A stretch of DNA of 64,000 nt from Emiliania huxleyi CCMP1516 (GCF_000372725.1 NW_005200417.1:252425-316424), one strand, 5' to 3'. Shown: positions 10,108 to 20,946, counted from the stretch's first letter. Notes: generated by a model not told the origin, from the sequence alone. Made by a program: numbers and translations.

Positions 10108-10986
10108 TCAGTCGCCCATGAAGCCGAGCACGAACCCGGCGGCGAATCCGGCAGAGCTGCTGACGCCGTGCCCGCCCAGGGCCGATGCGACCCTCCTCAG
10201 AGCAAAGGCGTAGTCGTCTCGGTCGATGCGGCCGTCTGCGAGGGGTGGAGCGGCGGGGGCAGGGTGTACGGAGGCGGCGGGAGGGCGAGGCCGGGGCGGG
10301 CAGGGGCGGGCGGAAAGGGAGAGGCGCGCAGCAGCAGAGGGCGGGCGCGCGCCCTTGTTGTGGTCGAGGAGAGAGACGAGGTCTTTCTCGACCTTGGAGT
10401 GGTCAATCGCGACGTACCCCGCGCGGCTCAGCAGCGTCGCGCACACAAAGGCTGCGCCGAGGCCGAGCGCCGCCGCCTCCTCCGCCGCGCGGCACGCGCG
10501 GCCGCAGGAAAACCCGAGCACGCCGCTCGCGCCGCCGCTGACAACCTCGGGCGCCAGCGGGCCTCCCGCGCCTCCCGCGCCGCCGTCCGCCGCCTCGAGC
10601 TTCGACGCGCCACTCTCGCCGCCGCCGCCCGCCACCACATCGGGCGCATGCAGTTCGACGGGCGCCATGTCAACCGGCGACGCACCCCCTCGCCCGCTCC
10701 TCCCACTCGCCGAGGCCCACTCCGCGAGCGAGCGCTGCTGCTCCTGCGCCGCCGCGCGCGCCTCCCGCCTGGCTCGTGCGTACGCCCTGTTGCCCGCCGC
10801 CGGCGCGTGGTCGGCCCGCGGATGAGGGGCTGGCTGCGCCGCCGGCGTCTCGATCCGCCCGAGGCTTCTCAGCTTCTCGACCTGCCGCGGCGGCCGCGAA
10901 CCCTCCTGCTGCACCGGCGGCGCGCACCTGGCGGCAGAAGACGGCGACGACCTTTGCACCACCGAGAGTAGGACCCACCCGAACAT
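10108..10986 (-). CDS. FUN14-domain protein carrying an EF-hand
   Basis: Two exons, 10986-10353 and 10235-10108, encode 253 residues with an ATG at 10986. The C-terminal half is FUN14-like: SGVLGFSCGRACRAAEEAAA, GAAFVCATLLSRAGYVAID, SKVEKDL, and a final glycine-rich helix FAAGFVLGFMG. FUN14 proteins (FUNDC1 family) sit in the outer mitochondrial membrane and act in mitophagy and contact sites. Removing the 117-base GC-AG intron (10236-10352) creates a perfect EF-hand loop, DHNKDGRIDRDD, inserted between the two FUN14 helical segments; without splicing the loop is destroyed. The first 130 residues are low-complexity Ala/Glu/Arg. Neighbouring eIF2B alpha lies upstream on the same strand. Family call is solid; calcium binding is inference. 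Confidence 0.8.
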   Translation of the reverse strand: MFGWVLLSVVQRSSPSSAARCAPPVQQEGSRPPRQVEKLRSLGRIETPAAQPAPHPRADHAPAAGNRAYARARREARAAAQEQQRSLAEWASASGRSGRGGASPVDMAPVELHAPDVVAGGGGESGASKLEAADGGAGGAGGPLAPEVVSGGASGVLGFSCGRACRAAEEAAALGLGAAFVCATLLSRAGYVAIDHSKVEKDLVSLLDHNKGARPPSAAARLSLSARPCPPRPRPPAASVHPAPAAPPLADGRIDRDDYAFALRRVASALGGHGVSSSAGFAAGFVLGFMGD

Positions 10987-11193
10987 ATTACCGCTCCGGT
11001 CGAGCAAAGAGAAAGCGTGCCGCCGGTACAGAAAGCAAACAAAAAAGAAATCGGTGCACCACACCTTGGGCCTCTGTTTTCTTTCTTTCTTTTTCGTGTG
11101 TTCTGCAGAAATCGATGTTGTGCGAGACTTTCGTCTCGGTTTGCCCCACACGCCGATGCAGATCGGTGCGGCGCTGCGCTCGGGATCCCCCTG

Positions 11194-12267
11194 TTACGTA
11201 AAGAGCTTGATCAGCTCGTCCGAGACGGCGGAGGGGGTGAGCACGCCGAGGTCGGTGAAGAGCATCGTGATGTACGACGGCGGGGTGTAGTCGCGCGACG
11301 GCGTCTCTGCGCGCAGCGTGGGCGGCGGCGGCCCTCTGCCGGCAAAGGCTGCGTGCTCCCGGCGCGCCTAGAGGGGAGGGAGGGAGGGGCTCAGCAGGGC
11401 CGCCCCACCGCCTCCCTCTCGCCGTGCCCGAGGCGCGCGCCTCTGCGGCGGGCAGGTCGAGCTGCGAGAGCGGGAACTTGCGCGCGAACTTTGTGCTCTC
11501 TGCGGCGATGTAAAACGGCTTCTTGCAGGCGGCGGCGACGATGGCGATCTGGAAGGTGCCCGTCTTGGAGAGGACGCCTCCCGACTCGACCACCGCCTGA
11601 GGGAGGGGGCGAGGGAAAACACGTCGGCGACCCTGTCCGCACAGCCAGCCGCGACAGCGGCGCCGCCCGCCTCGGCGCCGCTCAGGCAGAGCGAGGTCCT
11701 CGCCATGGCATGCGCGACCGCCGCGTCCTCGATCATCGTCACCGGCACGCCCGCGCGCGCTAGCTCATGCGCCGTCGCGTGCCCGCCGCCGCCGCTGTGC
11801 GACTCGGCGACGAGCACCGAAAAGTGGCAGCCGCGTGCCGCCGCAGCGAGCAGCACCCCGAGCACCATGCGCGAGTAGCCGTGGGTGAGCACCATCGCGC
11901 CGTCGGTGACGAACGGCGCGCCCAGCTGCGCGATCCGGTCGCGCGCCGCCTGCGCCTTCTGCGCAAACATCTCGCCGCGCTCGATGAGGAGCGCCTTGCA
12001 CGAGCCAAAGTCGGGCACGTCGAGCGCGGTGCGGGTGACGAAGCGGACGAAGAGCTCGCAGAGCGACTCAATCGAGATGGGCGCGTCGTCGCACTGCTTG
12101 AGTGCCTCGCCCGCCTGCATGAGGTCGTTGCGCAGCCCCATGAGCGTCGTCGCCGTCGAGCGGCGGATCCCTTCGGTGAGCGCCTTGATGGCGGCCGCGC
12201 AGACCGATGTGGCCTCCTCCTTCAGGAAGCCAGAGTAGGAGGCGATGATGACCGTCGTGGCCGCCAT
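11194..12267 (-). CDS. EIF2B1: Translation initiation factor eIF2B subunit alpha
   Basis: Three exons, 12267-11671, 11596-11441 and 11367-11194, encode 308 residues, close to the 305 of the human subunit. Family landmarks are [70 protein letters not shown] and the C-terminal [31 protein letters not shown]. The protein is a regulatory subunit of the decameric guanine-exchange factor that recycles eIF2-GDP and senses eIF2 phosphorylation; it acts in the cytosol. Both introns (11597-11670 and 11368-11440, 74 and 73 bases) are GC-AG, and each is bounded by a direct repeat (AGGCGG; AGGCGCGCC). The start ATG at 12267 gives the usual N-terminal helix. Confidence 0.95.
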
Positions 12268-12469
12268 GTCGTCCCTACGCGGCTTCGCGCTACCGCGCAG
12301 CTGCTCGCGACGTAGAGTTACTCGAGAGAAGGCCGCTAGGCGTCAGCAAATAAAAAAGATTGTATCCACACAATACCTACACGAAAAAAACCTGATGTAC
12401 TGCCGGCCGCGTCCCCGTTCCCATCCCGCCCTCTCCTTCTCTCCAGCAGCCTACCCCCGTCCGGCAAGC

Positions 12470-13931
12470 ATGGGTCTCCCTGGCGTCGGCTTCATCGGGC
12501 TCGGCAACATGGGTCTGCCGATGGCGCGCAACCTGCTCAAGGCTGGCCGCCGCCTCGTCGTGCACGACCTCAACCCTGCCGTGGCCGCTCCGCTCACCGC
12601 CGCCGGCGCGACCTTTGCATCGTCGCCGGCCGAGGTGGCGTCCGCCGTGACCGGCGAGGGCGGCGCCGTCTTCACGATGCTGCATTCCGGCGCTGCGGTG
12701 CGGGAGGTCTACACGGGCGCCGACGGCCTGCTCTCTGCCTGCAAGCCTCAGACGCTCCTCGTCGACTGCTCGACGGTGGAGCCGGCGACTGCGCGCGAGA
12801 TGTCGTCAGCGGCGGCGGCGCACGGGTGCGACTTTCTCGACGCGCCGGTCTCGGGCGGCGCGCCCGGCGCCGCTAGCGCCAGCCTCACCTTCATGGTCGG
12901 GTCCGACTCGGACGCCGCGTTTGCCGCCGCGACGCCCTTCTTCACGCAGATGGGCAAGCCGCCCGTGCGGTGCGGGAGCGTGGGCGCCGGCCTCGCGGTC
13001 AAGCTGGCGAACAACCTCGCCCTCTCCCTCCAGATGCTCGCCACCGCAGAGGCCTTCTCGCTCGGCAAGGCGCAAGGCGTCGACCCGCACGTGCTGGCCC
13101 AGGCGAGATGCGCCGAGATGCGCCGAGATGGAGACGCGCCGAGATTCGCCGAGACGCGCCGAGATCAGCTGCGCGGGAGTCAAGTGCGATGCCTCACCTC
13201 GCCCCGTCGCGTCCCTCCCGCCCCGCCGCACCGCGCCTCGCACTGGGCTCGTGCTCGCCTCCCTCGCCTCTTGCGCCGCACGGCCGCGCCGCAGCCCTCG
13301 CACCGCCGCCGCCGCACGCGACAGGTGATGAACGTCTCGACCGCCCGCTGCTGGTCCTCCGACACGTACAACCCGGTGCCGGGCAGCGCGGGCGCGCCGG
13401 CGGCGAGGCTGGCGTCTGCTCACAGCTGCCGCGCTGAAAACAGGTGCCGGGCATCCTTGAGGGCGTGCCGGCGGCGAGGGAGTACGAGGGCGGCTTCGCA
13501 ACGTCGCTCATGCTCAAGGACCTCCGCCTCGCCCTCGACGCCGCCGCCGCCGTTGGCGCGCCCACGCCCTCCGCCGAGCACGCCCGCCGCCTCTACCGAC
13601 TGTCGGCGGAGCGCGGTTTCGCGTCGCGCGACTTTGGCTCGATCTACGCCTTCCTCGAGGCGGCGCGCGGCGAGCCCGACTCCATCTCGGTGGCGCTGGC
13701 CGAGGCGTGGGCCGAGGAGGCGGCCACCGCCGCAGGCGAGTCCTTCGACTCTGGCGCCGCATCTTGCCGACGAGCCCGCGCGCCAGCGCTCTCGCATCTC
13801 ACCCGGAGCTGCCGCGAACAGGCGCGTTTGGCGAGGAGGTGGTAACGGCCGTGGCCGAGACGACGGCTCCCGCCACCGCGACGACGGTCAAGATAGGCCA
13901 GGACGGCAAGGTTGTCGCACCCTCGGCGTGA
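12470..13931 (+). CDS. 3-hydroxyisobutyrate dehydrogenase-like beta-hydroxyacid dehydrogenase
   Basis: Exons are 12470-13102, 13325-13375, 13444-13753 and 13822-13931, giving 367 residues. The N-terminal Rossmann motif is GFIGLGNMGLPMARNL. The substrate motif is DAPVSGGAPGA, the catalytic-lysine region AVKLANNLAL, and the HIBADH hallmark RCWSSDTYNPVPG is restored only by splicing. HIBADH oxidises 3-hydroxyisobutyrate to methylmalonate semialdehyde in valine breakdown in mitochondria. An in-frame ATG at 12395 would add 25 residues rich in Arg and Ser that could be a mitochondrial presequence. The family normally ends near the SIYAFLEAA equivalent; here about 70 extra residues follow. Introns 1 and 3 are GC-AG. 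Intron 2 is GT-AG, 68 bases, and flanked by a 10-base direct repeat GTGCCGGGCA. Intron 1 contains a CCGAGAT array. Confidence 0.93.
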
Positions 13932-14275
13932 CGCGAGGCGTCTTTACGTTTTCTGGCGAGATTTCTGTCGCGATCGTCACACCCCGCACACGACGGCGCC
14001 CGCTGCGATTGCGCTCGCACACGTCGCACACTCGGCTTGTGTGTTGCCCTTCTGTGTCACTCACTTGAACCACAACAAACTCGTCTTAAGGTCCGCCAGT
14101 CCGGCACCGGGGCACCGCTCCTACAAAATCCGCGCCTGCGGGGGCCGAGGACCGCGACCCCCTCACACCTCCTCACCCCTGAGCCCTGTCAGTGTCACCT
14201 CCTCTCAGAGACCCTCTGTGCGACGGGCATCATTCACTTGCTGGGCGGGCTCGGCCCGCAGAGGCGGCATTGTGA

Positions 14276-16277
14276 TCAACCCCCCCCAGTGCCGCCGTCA
14301 ACGCTGCATTCCTGGGTCGTGCCACGTGCGGAGATGCATCCGGTTTGGGTACCGTCGAACTGCAGGATTCGAACTCGAGACCCAACGCAGTTTTGCGACG
14401 AGCGCAGCAGCAAGCGCACCATCGCCAGCGTCCCGATGCGCATCATCTGGTCCGAGTCGGGCGTGATCGCCGTCCCGAACTCGTAGCACGCGTAGTACTC
14501 GCCCTTCTTGCGCGCGAAGGTCACCTCCATTCGGAGGAGGGCCTCGAAGTCGCCCTCGGTCATCACGCCCGCCCCGTCTAGTCCCCGCAGCAGCACATCC
14601 GCGGCGATGGACAGGTCGCCCATCGTCAGCGGCGGCAGCTCGTGCCTGCCGGCGAGCGGCACGGCTCAGTGGCATCTCGCCCCATCACGCGCCAACGCCG
14701 CGCCGTCCTACTCGCCTCTCCCTCTCTCTCTCAGCGGGAGACGCGCGCCAGTGGCTGTCCGAATCGGCCGCGTCCGCCGCATCGTTCACCGCCATCCCCG
14801 GCCGGCACCCAGTCTGCCGCGCGAAGCACAAGTAGGCGTTCATGATGAAGGCCACGTTCACCTCGAACGGCTCTAGCAGCTGCGTGTCTTGCATCTGGTA
14901 CTCTCCCACCTGGAAGAGGTGCTGCCTCGTGCACGGCTTCGTCGTCGCCTCGCGCAGCTCGGCCATCGTCCGCCGGCTCGCCTCGGCGCTCGCCCTCTCG
15001 CTCGCCGCCCGCTGCGCCGCCTCGCTCTGCCCGTGCGACGCGCTCTCCCGCGCCGCCTCGCGGCCCGCCGCCCGGCCGGCGGCTCCTGCCGCGTCCTTCA
15101 TCCCGCCGCCGCCGCCGTCGAACAGCGACATCACCTGGTTGGTCACCAGCCGCCAGTACTGCCTCGCGTCGCTCGGCATCGCCGGCCAGATCTCGCGCCA
15201 CACGTGGTTCTTCATGTGCTGCAGCGCGACGTAGACCGTGCTCTCGCCGCGACCCGTGCGCACCGTCGGCTCCTCCTCCCGCGCGTCGCCCCGCTCGGTC
15301 GCGTGCCACCGGCTCGCCCTCAATGCTCTGACTCGCGTCGTCGCCAGCCACTTGCCGAAGCGGATCGTCCACCGCATCGTCGGGTGCAGACCGAGGGCCG
15401 TCCGCTGCATCGGCACGCTCTTCCCTGCCGCGGCCTGCGTTGCAAGGAACTCGCGCAGCTGCAGGCGCACGCGCCGAAGCTGCACCGACAGCGCCGGCCC
15501 GTGGGGCGCTAGCATCGGCTGCTCGTCGCCACGCGTAGCCTCGTCCTGCCGCTCGTCGTCCTCCGCCTCGAGGACGTCCGCCAGCGCGCTGCGCCGCACA
15601 CCCCGGCACGCGGGAGGCGGCGCCGGCCGCACCTCGGCCGCCTCGGCGGCACCCGCGGCACGGGCGCCCTCGCCGTCCGCGCGGTCCATCGCCGCATCCC
15701 CGTCCACGTCTGCGGCGGCGCCTCCTGCGCCCGTGCCGGCCTGCTCTGGGACGGCTCGCCACCGCTCGTCGTCCAGCATGTGCCACCACCGCCGATCCGG
15801 GTAGCCGTCGTACTCGACCTGGTGCGCGATCCGTCCGTCCCCGTCCTCCTCCCGGCCCATGACGGTCGCGGGGTACCACCGCTCGGTGTCGCAGAAGATC
15901 TCGAGGCGCGATCCGGTGGGCAGGACAGTGTGGCCGTTGAGCGCCGCCCTGCCATCCTCGCGCTGTCGCTTCCGCCGCTTCGCCTTCGTCTCCTTGCAGC
16001 GCAGCAGGGTGTAGTTCGGGCCCGCCTCCGCCACGCTGTCCAGCAGCTGGGCGGCGCTCACCATCTCGACCGCGTCGTCCTCCGGCGGAAGCTCCGCGTT
16101 GCCCGCGGCCGCCTCCCGAGCGCGCTCGTCGCGCATCCGCTCGTGGTGGGCCTGCCGACGCGCCACGCCGGCGCCCGTGTGCCTCGCCGCCGCGTCCGGC
16201 GACGGCATCGACGCTGTCTGCCCGAGCGTGACTCCCAGCTCCACGATTTGCGGTCGACCAAATTTGGCTGCCCCCAT
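14276..16277 (-). CDS. Unrecognised protein with Tudor-like patch; recombinase-like C-terminus possible
   Basis: A long exon from ATG 16277 to 14749 joins through a GC-AG intron (14646-14748) to a second exon at 14645, which stays open to 14276. Residues about 140-200 (GSRLEIFCDTERWYPATVMG...VEYDGYPDRRWWHML) look like a Tudor/PWWP-type barrel. An Ala/Glu-rich linker follows, then a helical region ending in FARQTGCRPGMA. That resembles box I of tyrosine recombinases (TG-x-R-P-G), but I do not find the HxxR or the catalytic tyrosine, so this is weak. The second exon contains EVTFARKKGEYYACYEFGTAI, unlike anything I know. The 3' end is uncertain: near 14360 the minus strand reads GAGTTCGAATCC, a B-box-like sequence. 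Confidence 0.5.
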
Positions 16278-16309
16278 CAAAGTTGACTCCCTTCCTTAGA
16301 TACATACAT

Positions 16310-16505
16310 ACCTGGAAAAAGCCCGGGATGTTGCCGGTTTCCTCGATTTTGCCTCACTCAGATTTTGCCCCAGACCAGCTCTCAGACTCAGGGAAACTCG
16401 CGAGTTTCCAGAATGGAGCACCAAAACCCTCTGTTTTCCCTGGAAATTTCCGGAAACGCAAAGTGCTGGGGCCCCTCTTTTCCTTTTTGTTTGCCGGAAA
16501 ACCGA
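16310..16505. repeat. Palindrome-bearing repeat, copy 1
   Basis: This segment is inverted relative to 47465-47690. It contains the perfect palindrome GGAAACTCGCGAGTTTCC at about 16391, plus GGAGCACCAAAACCCTCTG and TTTGCCCCAGACCAGCTCTC, found in the other copy on the opposite strand. It begins where the long ORF to its left ends. No ORF is present. Confidence 0.6.
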
Positions 16506-17851
16506 AAAGTATACAGGCCAACATATTGTGCATGATACACCGTCGCACCCTCGCCACAGGCCACACAAATCACAATCATAAACGCGTCAACGAGGACGAG
16601 AAAAAAGTGCTCGGGAAAAGATGTCATCGGAGTTCATGAGTTCGAATCAAAGTGTTATTGCAATATGTTCGCCGTTACGGCGCTTCCGTTTCCTGCCCAC
16701 TCATGTTCCTGCCTGTCGGCTTGATCTGGCTGCTCTGCGGCACGTCGTCGTCCACGGCGACAGGTCGACCATCCTCCCACTACGTCGAGGTCGCGTGCAG
16801 CGGCGCAGACGAGCAGCTCTTCTGCTAAGCCGAAACAGCGATGGTCGGCTGACAGTCGACTTGGAGTAGCCTAGCGCGCCGTCGCTACCTCATAGCTCCT
16901 GGGAGAGAGAGACAGTCTACTGCAGCAAGCGGCGGTAATAAAAAGGAGCGCGAAGTGGAGCAACCGAACACGTTTGCACACCGCACCACCGTGCGTACCG
17001 TTAGCCCCAGGCGAGATCAAGCGGGACCCACAACAGTCGGCGGCCGCGTTTATATGATAAGTGCCGCGTGGGAGAGAGCGAGAGAAGAGGGGGAGAGAGA
17101 GAGAGAGAGGCGCGCGCACACACACACACACAGAGTCACACAGATACACTTACACACACACCGCTGTCCACCCCCGCACCCCCCCCCTGGGACCCCCCCC
17201 CCCCTGGGCCCTGCGAGCGTGTGTCCTCTCGGTGTCGGTCCACGCTCCACCCACTATGGAGGTCCACGCCTGCGTTTACCAGGTAAATGAGAGAAAGAGA
17301 ATTGCGGCATCGGTGTCCACTATCAGAATTTCTATTGTCTATTCGACCACCGGGCACAGCGGGCACTCCCCAGCCTCGCGGCCAACCCCCCACATGCTAC
17401 CCGACCTAAACCCTCCTCGCTCTCATCTGACCCACCGCCCTCACACCCTAAGGCGCTGAAGGCACTCGAAGCCCCACGTGCACGCACCGTTTCGTAGCTG
17501 CCGAGCCGTAGCTCAGTCGCCCGCCCAGGGTCCCACGCTACTCGTGGCGAACGCGCCTACTCGCAGTGCCTCGCAGCGTGAGCCCACGCGGCCGGCGGCG
17601 CGCTCGGCCCCTCGCGACGCAGCGGCGCCTGCGGCAAACGCGCCCGGCAGCGAGGGGGGCAGGGCATGCGACGCCGTGTCGGAGACGGTCGTCGGGAGGG
17701 TGTTCGCCTTGAGGGTGCGGGAGGCGTGTCAGCCGAGAGTCAGCCGAGAGTGAGGATGCGGGAGAGTGCTTGCGTGGAGTGTGAAGACGCGGAGGGAGAG
17801 AGGGGAAGGGGGGGGGGGAGAGTCGTGCGGTGTGTTCAGAACCTCGCGTGG
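16506..17851. other. Intergenic with GA/CA microsatellite
   Basis: Bases 17068-17165 contain GAGA and CACA microsatellites followed by poly-C runs to 17205. The rest shows no gene I can support. Small open frames here lack codon or family signal. Confidence 0.5.
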
Positions 17852-18808
17852 CTACGAAAGGGCGACTGGTGCAATGCGAGGAACCGAGGGCGGGCAGCCG
17901 CGGCCCGTGCCTTCTTCTCTTGGGCGCTGGGAGGGGCATTGCGTGACGCAGCGTCTCAGCAGCATCTCAGTGCGTGTCTGCCGCTTGTGCGAGGTTGTGG
18001 AGGTGGTTGGCGGTCTCGGCAAAGGCGGAGGCCGCCTGCGGAGCGGGGCGGTGGGAGCGGGCTGGCGAGCGTGCTGGGCGTGCTGGGCTGCGGCAGAGGC
18101 TGGGAGGAGGGGAGGCGAGGCGGCAGCTGCTGCGGCGGTAGAGAAGGAGCCGGGCAAAGAGGGGCGGTCTTGTCGCACCGCAGCCGCGAGCAGCCCGGGC
18201 GAGGTGACCTCAGCGGCCGCCACCGGCAAGAAGCTCTCCGAGGCCGCGGGTGCGGAGTTGGTCGCAGGACCGAGCACCCCGGCCACGAGGGAGGCGGCAG
18301 GCAGCGCGCCGCCGCCGCTCGCCGATATCAGGCTCGCGGCCTCGCCCTCAGCGCCGGTGCTCACGGCCGACACGACGGTGGGGGCGGAGTAGACGGACAG
18401 CTCCGCGCGCAGGCTGTTGAGCTCGTTCTCCACCAGGCTCTTGGCGCGATCCTGCCGGGCCTGCTTGTTTCCTCGGTCCGCCGCGGCGACGCCGTATGAG
18501 TCGAGCAGCTTGTCGAGCTGGAAGTTTGTGAGGCCCGTCTTGCGCGGGCCCATGATGGAGCCTTTCCCTGACCCGAGAAGACGTTCCAGGTCCGCCTCCC
18601 GCTCCCGCTTCCCCAACACCGTATGCCTCTCCGCCTCTTTCTTTGTCTCGGTCGCCGCTTCCTCCTGCACAAGCGCCGCCAGCGCGTTGTGCGTCCGCTG
18701 AAGTTGCGGCACCGCGTCTCGGCTGCAGCCGTCCTCCCAGCGCAGAGACGACGACGGTTCGCGCAGGATGGACGCTGAGATGATGGTTGTCGGTGTTGGA
18801 CGCAACAA
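17852..18808 (-). CDS. Possible coiled-coil protein, unknown
   Basis: This minus-strand frame is open for 318 codons with no stop. Its N-terminal third is protein-like and charged (ALVQEEAATETKKEAERH, KREREADLERLL, GLTNFQLDKLLDSYG, SLVENELNSLRAEL), consistent with coiled coil. The rest is Ala/Pro/Ser-rich. No ATG precedes the charged region in frame (the frame opens at a TTG), so a first exon is probably missing or further upstream. The downstream third may be untranslated or intronic. Confidence 0.35.
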   Translation of the reverse strand: MLRPTPTTIISASILREPSSSLRWEDGCSRDAVPQLQRTHNALAALVQEEAATETKKEAERHTVLGKREREADLERLLGSGKGSIMGPRKTGLTNFQLDKLLDSYGVAAADRGNKQARQDRAKSLVENELNSLRAELSVYSAPTVVSAVSTGAEGEAASLISASGGGALPAASLVAGVLGPATNSAPAASESFLPVAAAEVTSPGLLAAAVRQDRPSLPGSFSTAAAAAASPPLLPASAAAQHAQHARQPAPTAPLRRRPPPLPRPPTTSTTSHKRQTRTEMLLRRCVTQCPSQRPREEGTGRGCPPSVPRIAPVALS

Positions 18809-19018
18809 AAGAATTTCGCCTTCTTGCCTTGGGTTGGCTGTTTTCTTGTTTATTTTATTTCAACAAGGAAAAACGGGCGAAATCAGCGCCGCCCTGATCG
18901 TCCTGCCCAAATCCTGCTCAGAAAGAAAAGAAAGAAAAGGGACAAGCCAAGGGAGGGATGGGAGCCAAAACCTGCTCACCCTGTCCTAGGGCGGACAGCG
19001 TTTCTTCATCCACCGCGC

Positions 19019-19974
19019 ATGCGAGCACGGCCGCCGTGCCTCCCGTTGAGCACTCGCCTGCCGCGACTGACGCGCGCGCCATCACAGCTGCTTCGCCGAG
19101 CCGCCTCCTCGCAAGACAAGGGCGACGACCCGCTCAAGCCTGACGGCGACGCGCGGCTCGACCGGCTTTGGCCCGGTCGGGCCGTGACAGAGGCGGAGGA
19201 GATCCTCGCGTCCGCGCCGCTCCCGCACGGCTTCGAGGCAGCGGCGCCGTCCAAAAAGGCGCGCGTCTTTGCGCGCTCGCTGCGGCAGCGGCAAGCGGCG
19301 CAGTCCGCGAACCGCGCGTTTCTGCCGCTCGAGATGTCGGCCATCATCGACCTGTTCGACGACTATGCCGGCCCCGCGAGGCAGCTTGACCGCGACGGCC
19401 TCCGCGCGCTGCTCGCGAGCGTGGGCGAGAGGCCGGACGATGCCACGCTCGAGGAGCTCTTCCACCAGGTGGCGACCTCGACAGACAGCACTGCCGGCAT
19501 CCCGGCGCTCGCCCGCTCCGACCATCCGCGTGCCGCAGGCGGACGTCGACAGCAGCGGCGCCATCGACCTGGACGAGTTTCTGCACGCCTCGGACGCGCT
19601 GCTCGCCTCGAACCCGGTGCAGCAGCCTGCTTCGTTGGGCTCTCTGCCCACTCGGCCGCATGACACGTCCGGGACACGTCCGGGACACGCGGTGAGGCGC
19701 GCTGCATCCTGGTCGTGGGCGGGCCCGGGAGCGGCAAGGGCGTCCTCTGCCGCCGCCTCGTCGACGAGTGCGACGTCTCGCACGTCAGCTGCGGCGAGAT
19801 GCAGCCGAGATGCGGCCGAGATGCAGCCAAGATCGACCCTCGCGGGCGCAGGAGGCCCCGAGATTGCGAACCTTGACTGACCCTTCTCTGGCCCATCCCC
19901 GGCCCTGCCCGCCCTCCCCTGCAGGCGACCTGCTCCGCTCCGAGGTGGAGGCAGACACGCCACTCGGACGCGAG
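19019..19974 (+). pseudogene. 5' half of EF-hand/adenylate-type kinase gene, intron-bearing
   Basis: Exons are 19019-19468, 19539-19616, 19697-19793 and 19925-19974, equivalent to residues 1-225 of the intact copy at 30.3 kb. They encode an Arg-rich leader, an EF-hand loop DVDSSGAIDLDE assembled across intron 1, the P-loop GGPGSGKG and the start of the NMP-binding region. Introns are GT-AG (70 bases), GT-AG (80) and GC-AG (131; it opens with GCGAGATGCAGCCGAGATG). After residue 225 the sequence departs into GTGTACTCGC and a stop; the missing 3' exons are at 40.86-41.68 kb on the same strand. Either a breakpoint or a 21-kb insertion has split the gene. Confidence 0.85.
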
Positions 19975-20577
19975 GTGTACTCGCTGCGGGCGAGGTAGAA
20001 GAGGCCGCCCTCCTCCTTCTCCCACTTGAGCTCTGGCACGGGGAGCAGGTGTGGTGAGCGAGCCTTGTGTGAGGGGTCGACAGAAGACGAGAAGAGTGCG
20101 CGCCGGGCGCCGGCGGCGACGCGTGTTGCAGTTTTAAAGGAACCGAGTTTTTGTGCGCGGCCCTCGTGCGGGCTGCGCGGCGTATAATGAACGTGTGCTG
20201 GCGTCCGTCGTCATGACAACGGATCACTTGACGCTACCTCTGCCAGTGTGTGGAACTCGCCTTCTCACCAAAGGCGTCCACTCCGGGCGGGAGCAAGGAC
20301 ACAAACTGCGCGTTGAAGAGGTCGCCGACAGCCACGGCGCCGCCCGTCTGCGCGCACACGCGCGACGCGGCATGGCGTGCCGGAGGCCTCGAGGTCACGC
20401 ATCAGGGATTCATACGGCGCCCCTGCCACAGAGCGGACTGTGCAGCGTTGCGCCAAGCGCCCGCACCGCCGTCCCGATGCGCTCCTCGCGCCACGCGGCG
20501 ACGTGCTCTAGGTGCTTCACCAAAACATGTAATCGCCGGCACTAACACAGGTAGAACAAGAAGTCGACACTAGCGCA
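19975..20577. other. Intergenic, no gene seen
   Basis: GC-rich unique-looking sequence after the broken kinase exon. I see no coding, RNA or repeat structure that I can support. Confidence 0.4.
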
Positions 20578-20946
20578 TCAGTACAGGGTGGCGTAAAACT
20601 CAGGGCTACTCAGGTTGCCCAGATATTGCGGCTTTGCGAGCCACTGCGACCAACCCTCCTCCGGGCGGTAGAGCCGGAATGACACTGGCACACCGCGCAG
20701 CACCAGTCGTCCGCCTGTGAACATCCTCTCTACTGCCCCACAAAAGAAACGGCGGGCCGAATAGCGAGCCGACCGCCGAGGCATCAGAAACGGCTCGCGA
20801 GGCATACGCGCGGCTTCGCAAGCGGCTGGGCTCAACCATGAAGCCACTTCGGCGTACTGTCGAAAAGCGGCAGCTGGCGAGCCGTCGCCCTGCGCCGCGG
20901 GGGTATTAGAAATGGCGCAGCGAGCGAACTTGAATGGGACGCTCAT
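20578..20946 (-). CDS. Small ORF, unknown
   Basis: The ATG at 20946 gives 122 residues (MSVPFKFARCAISNT...EEGWSQWLAKPQYLGNLSSP). Amino-acid use is balanced, unlike the Arg/Ala-skewed shadow frames around it, which is the only support. No domain is recognised. Confidence 0.35.
   Translation of the reverse strand: MSVPFKFARCAISNTPAAQGDGSPAAAFRQYAEVASWLSPAACEAARMPREPFLMPRRSARYSARRFFCGAVERMFTGGRLVLRGVPVSFRLYRPEEGWSQWLAKPQYLGNLSSPEFYATLY

Noticed and set aside
14340-14400. B-box-like GAGTTCGAATCC on the minus strand, as a tRNA gene.
   Set aside because: No A-box or pairing stems were found at the expected distance.
17490-17570. A-box-like GTAGCTCAGTCGC, as a tRNA gene.
   Set aside because: No matching B-box or cloverleaf could be drawn downstream.
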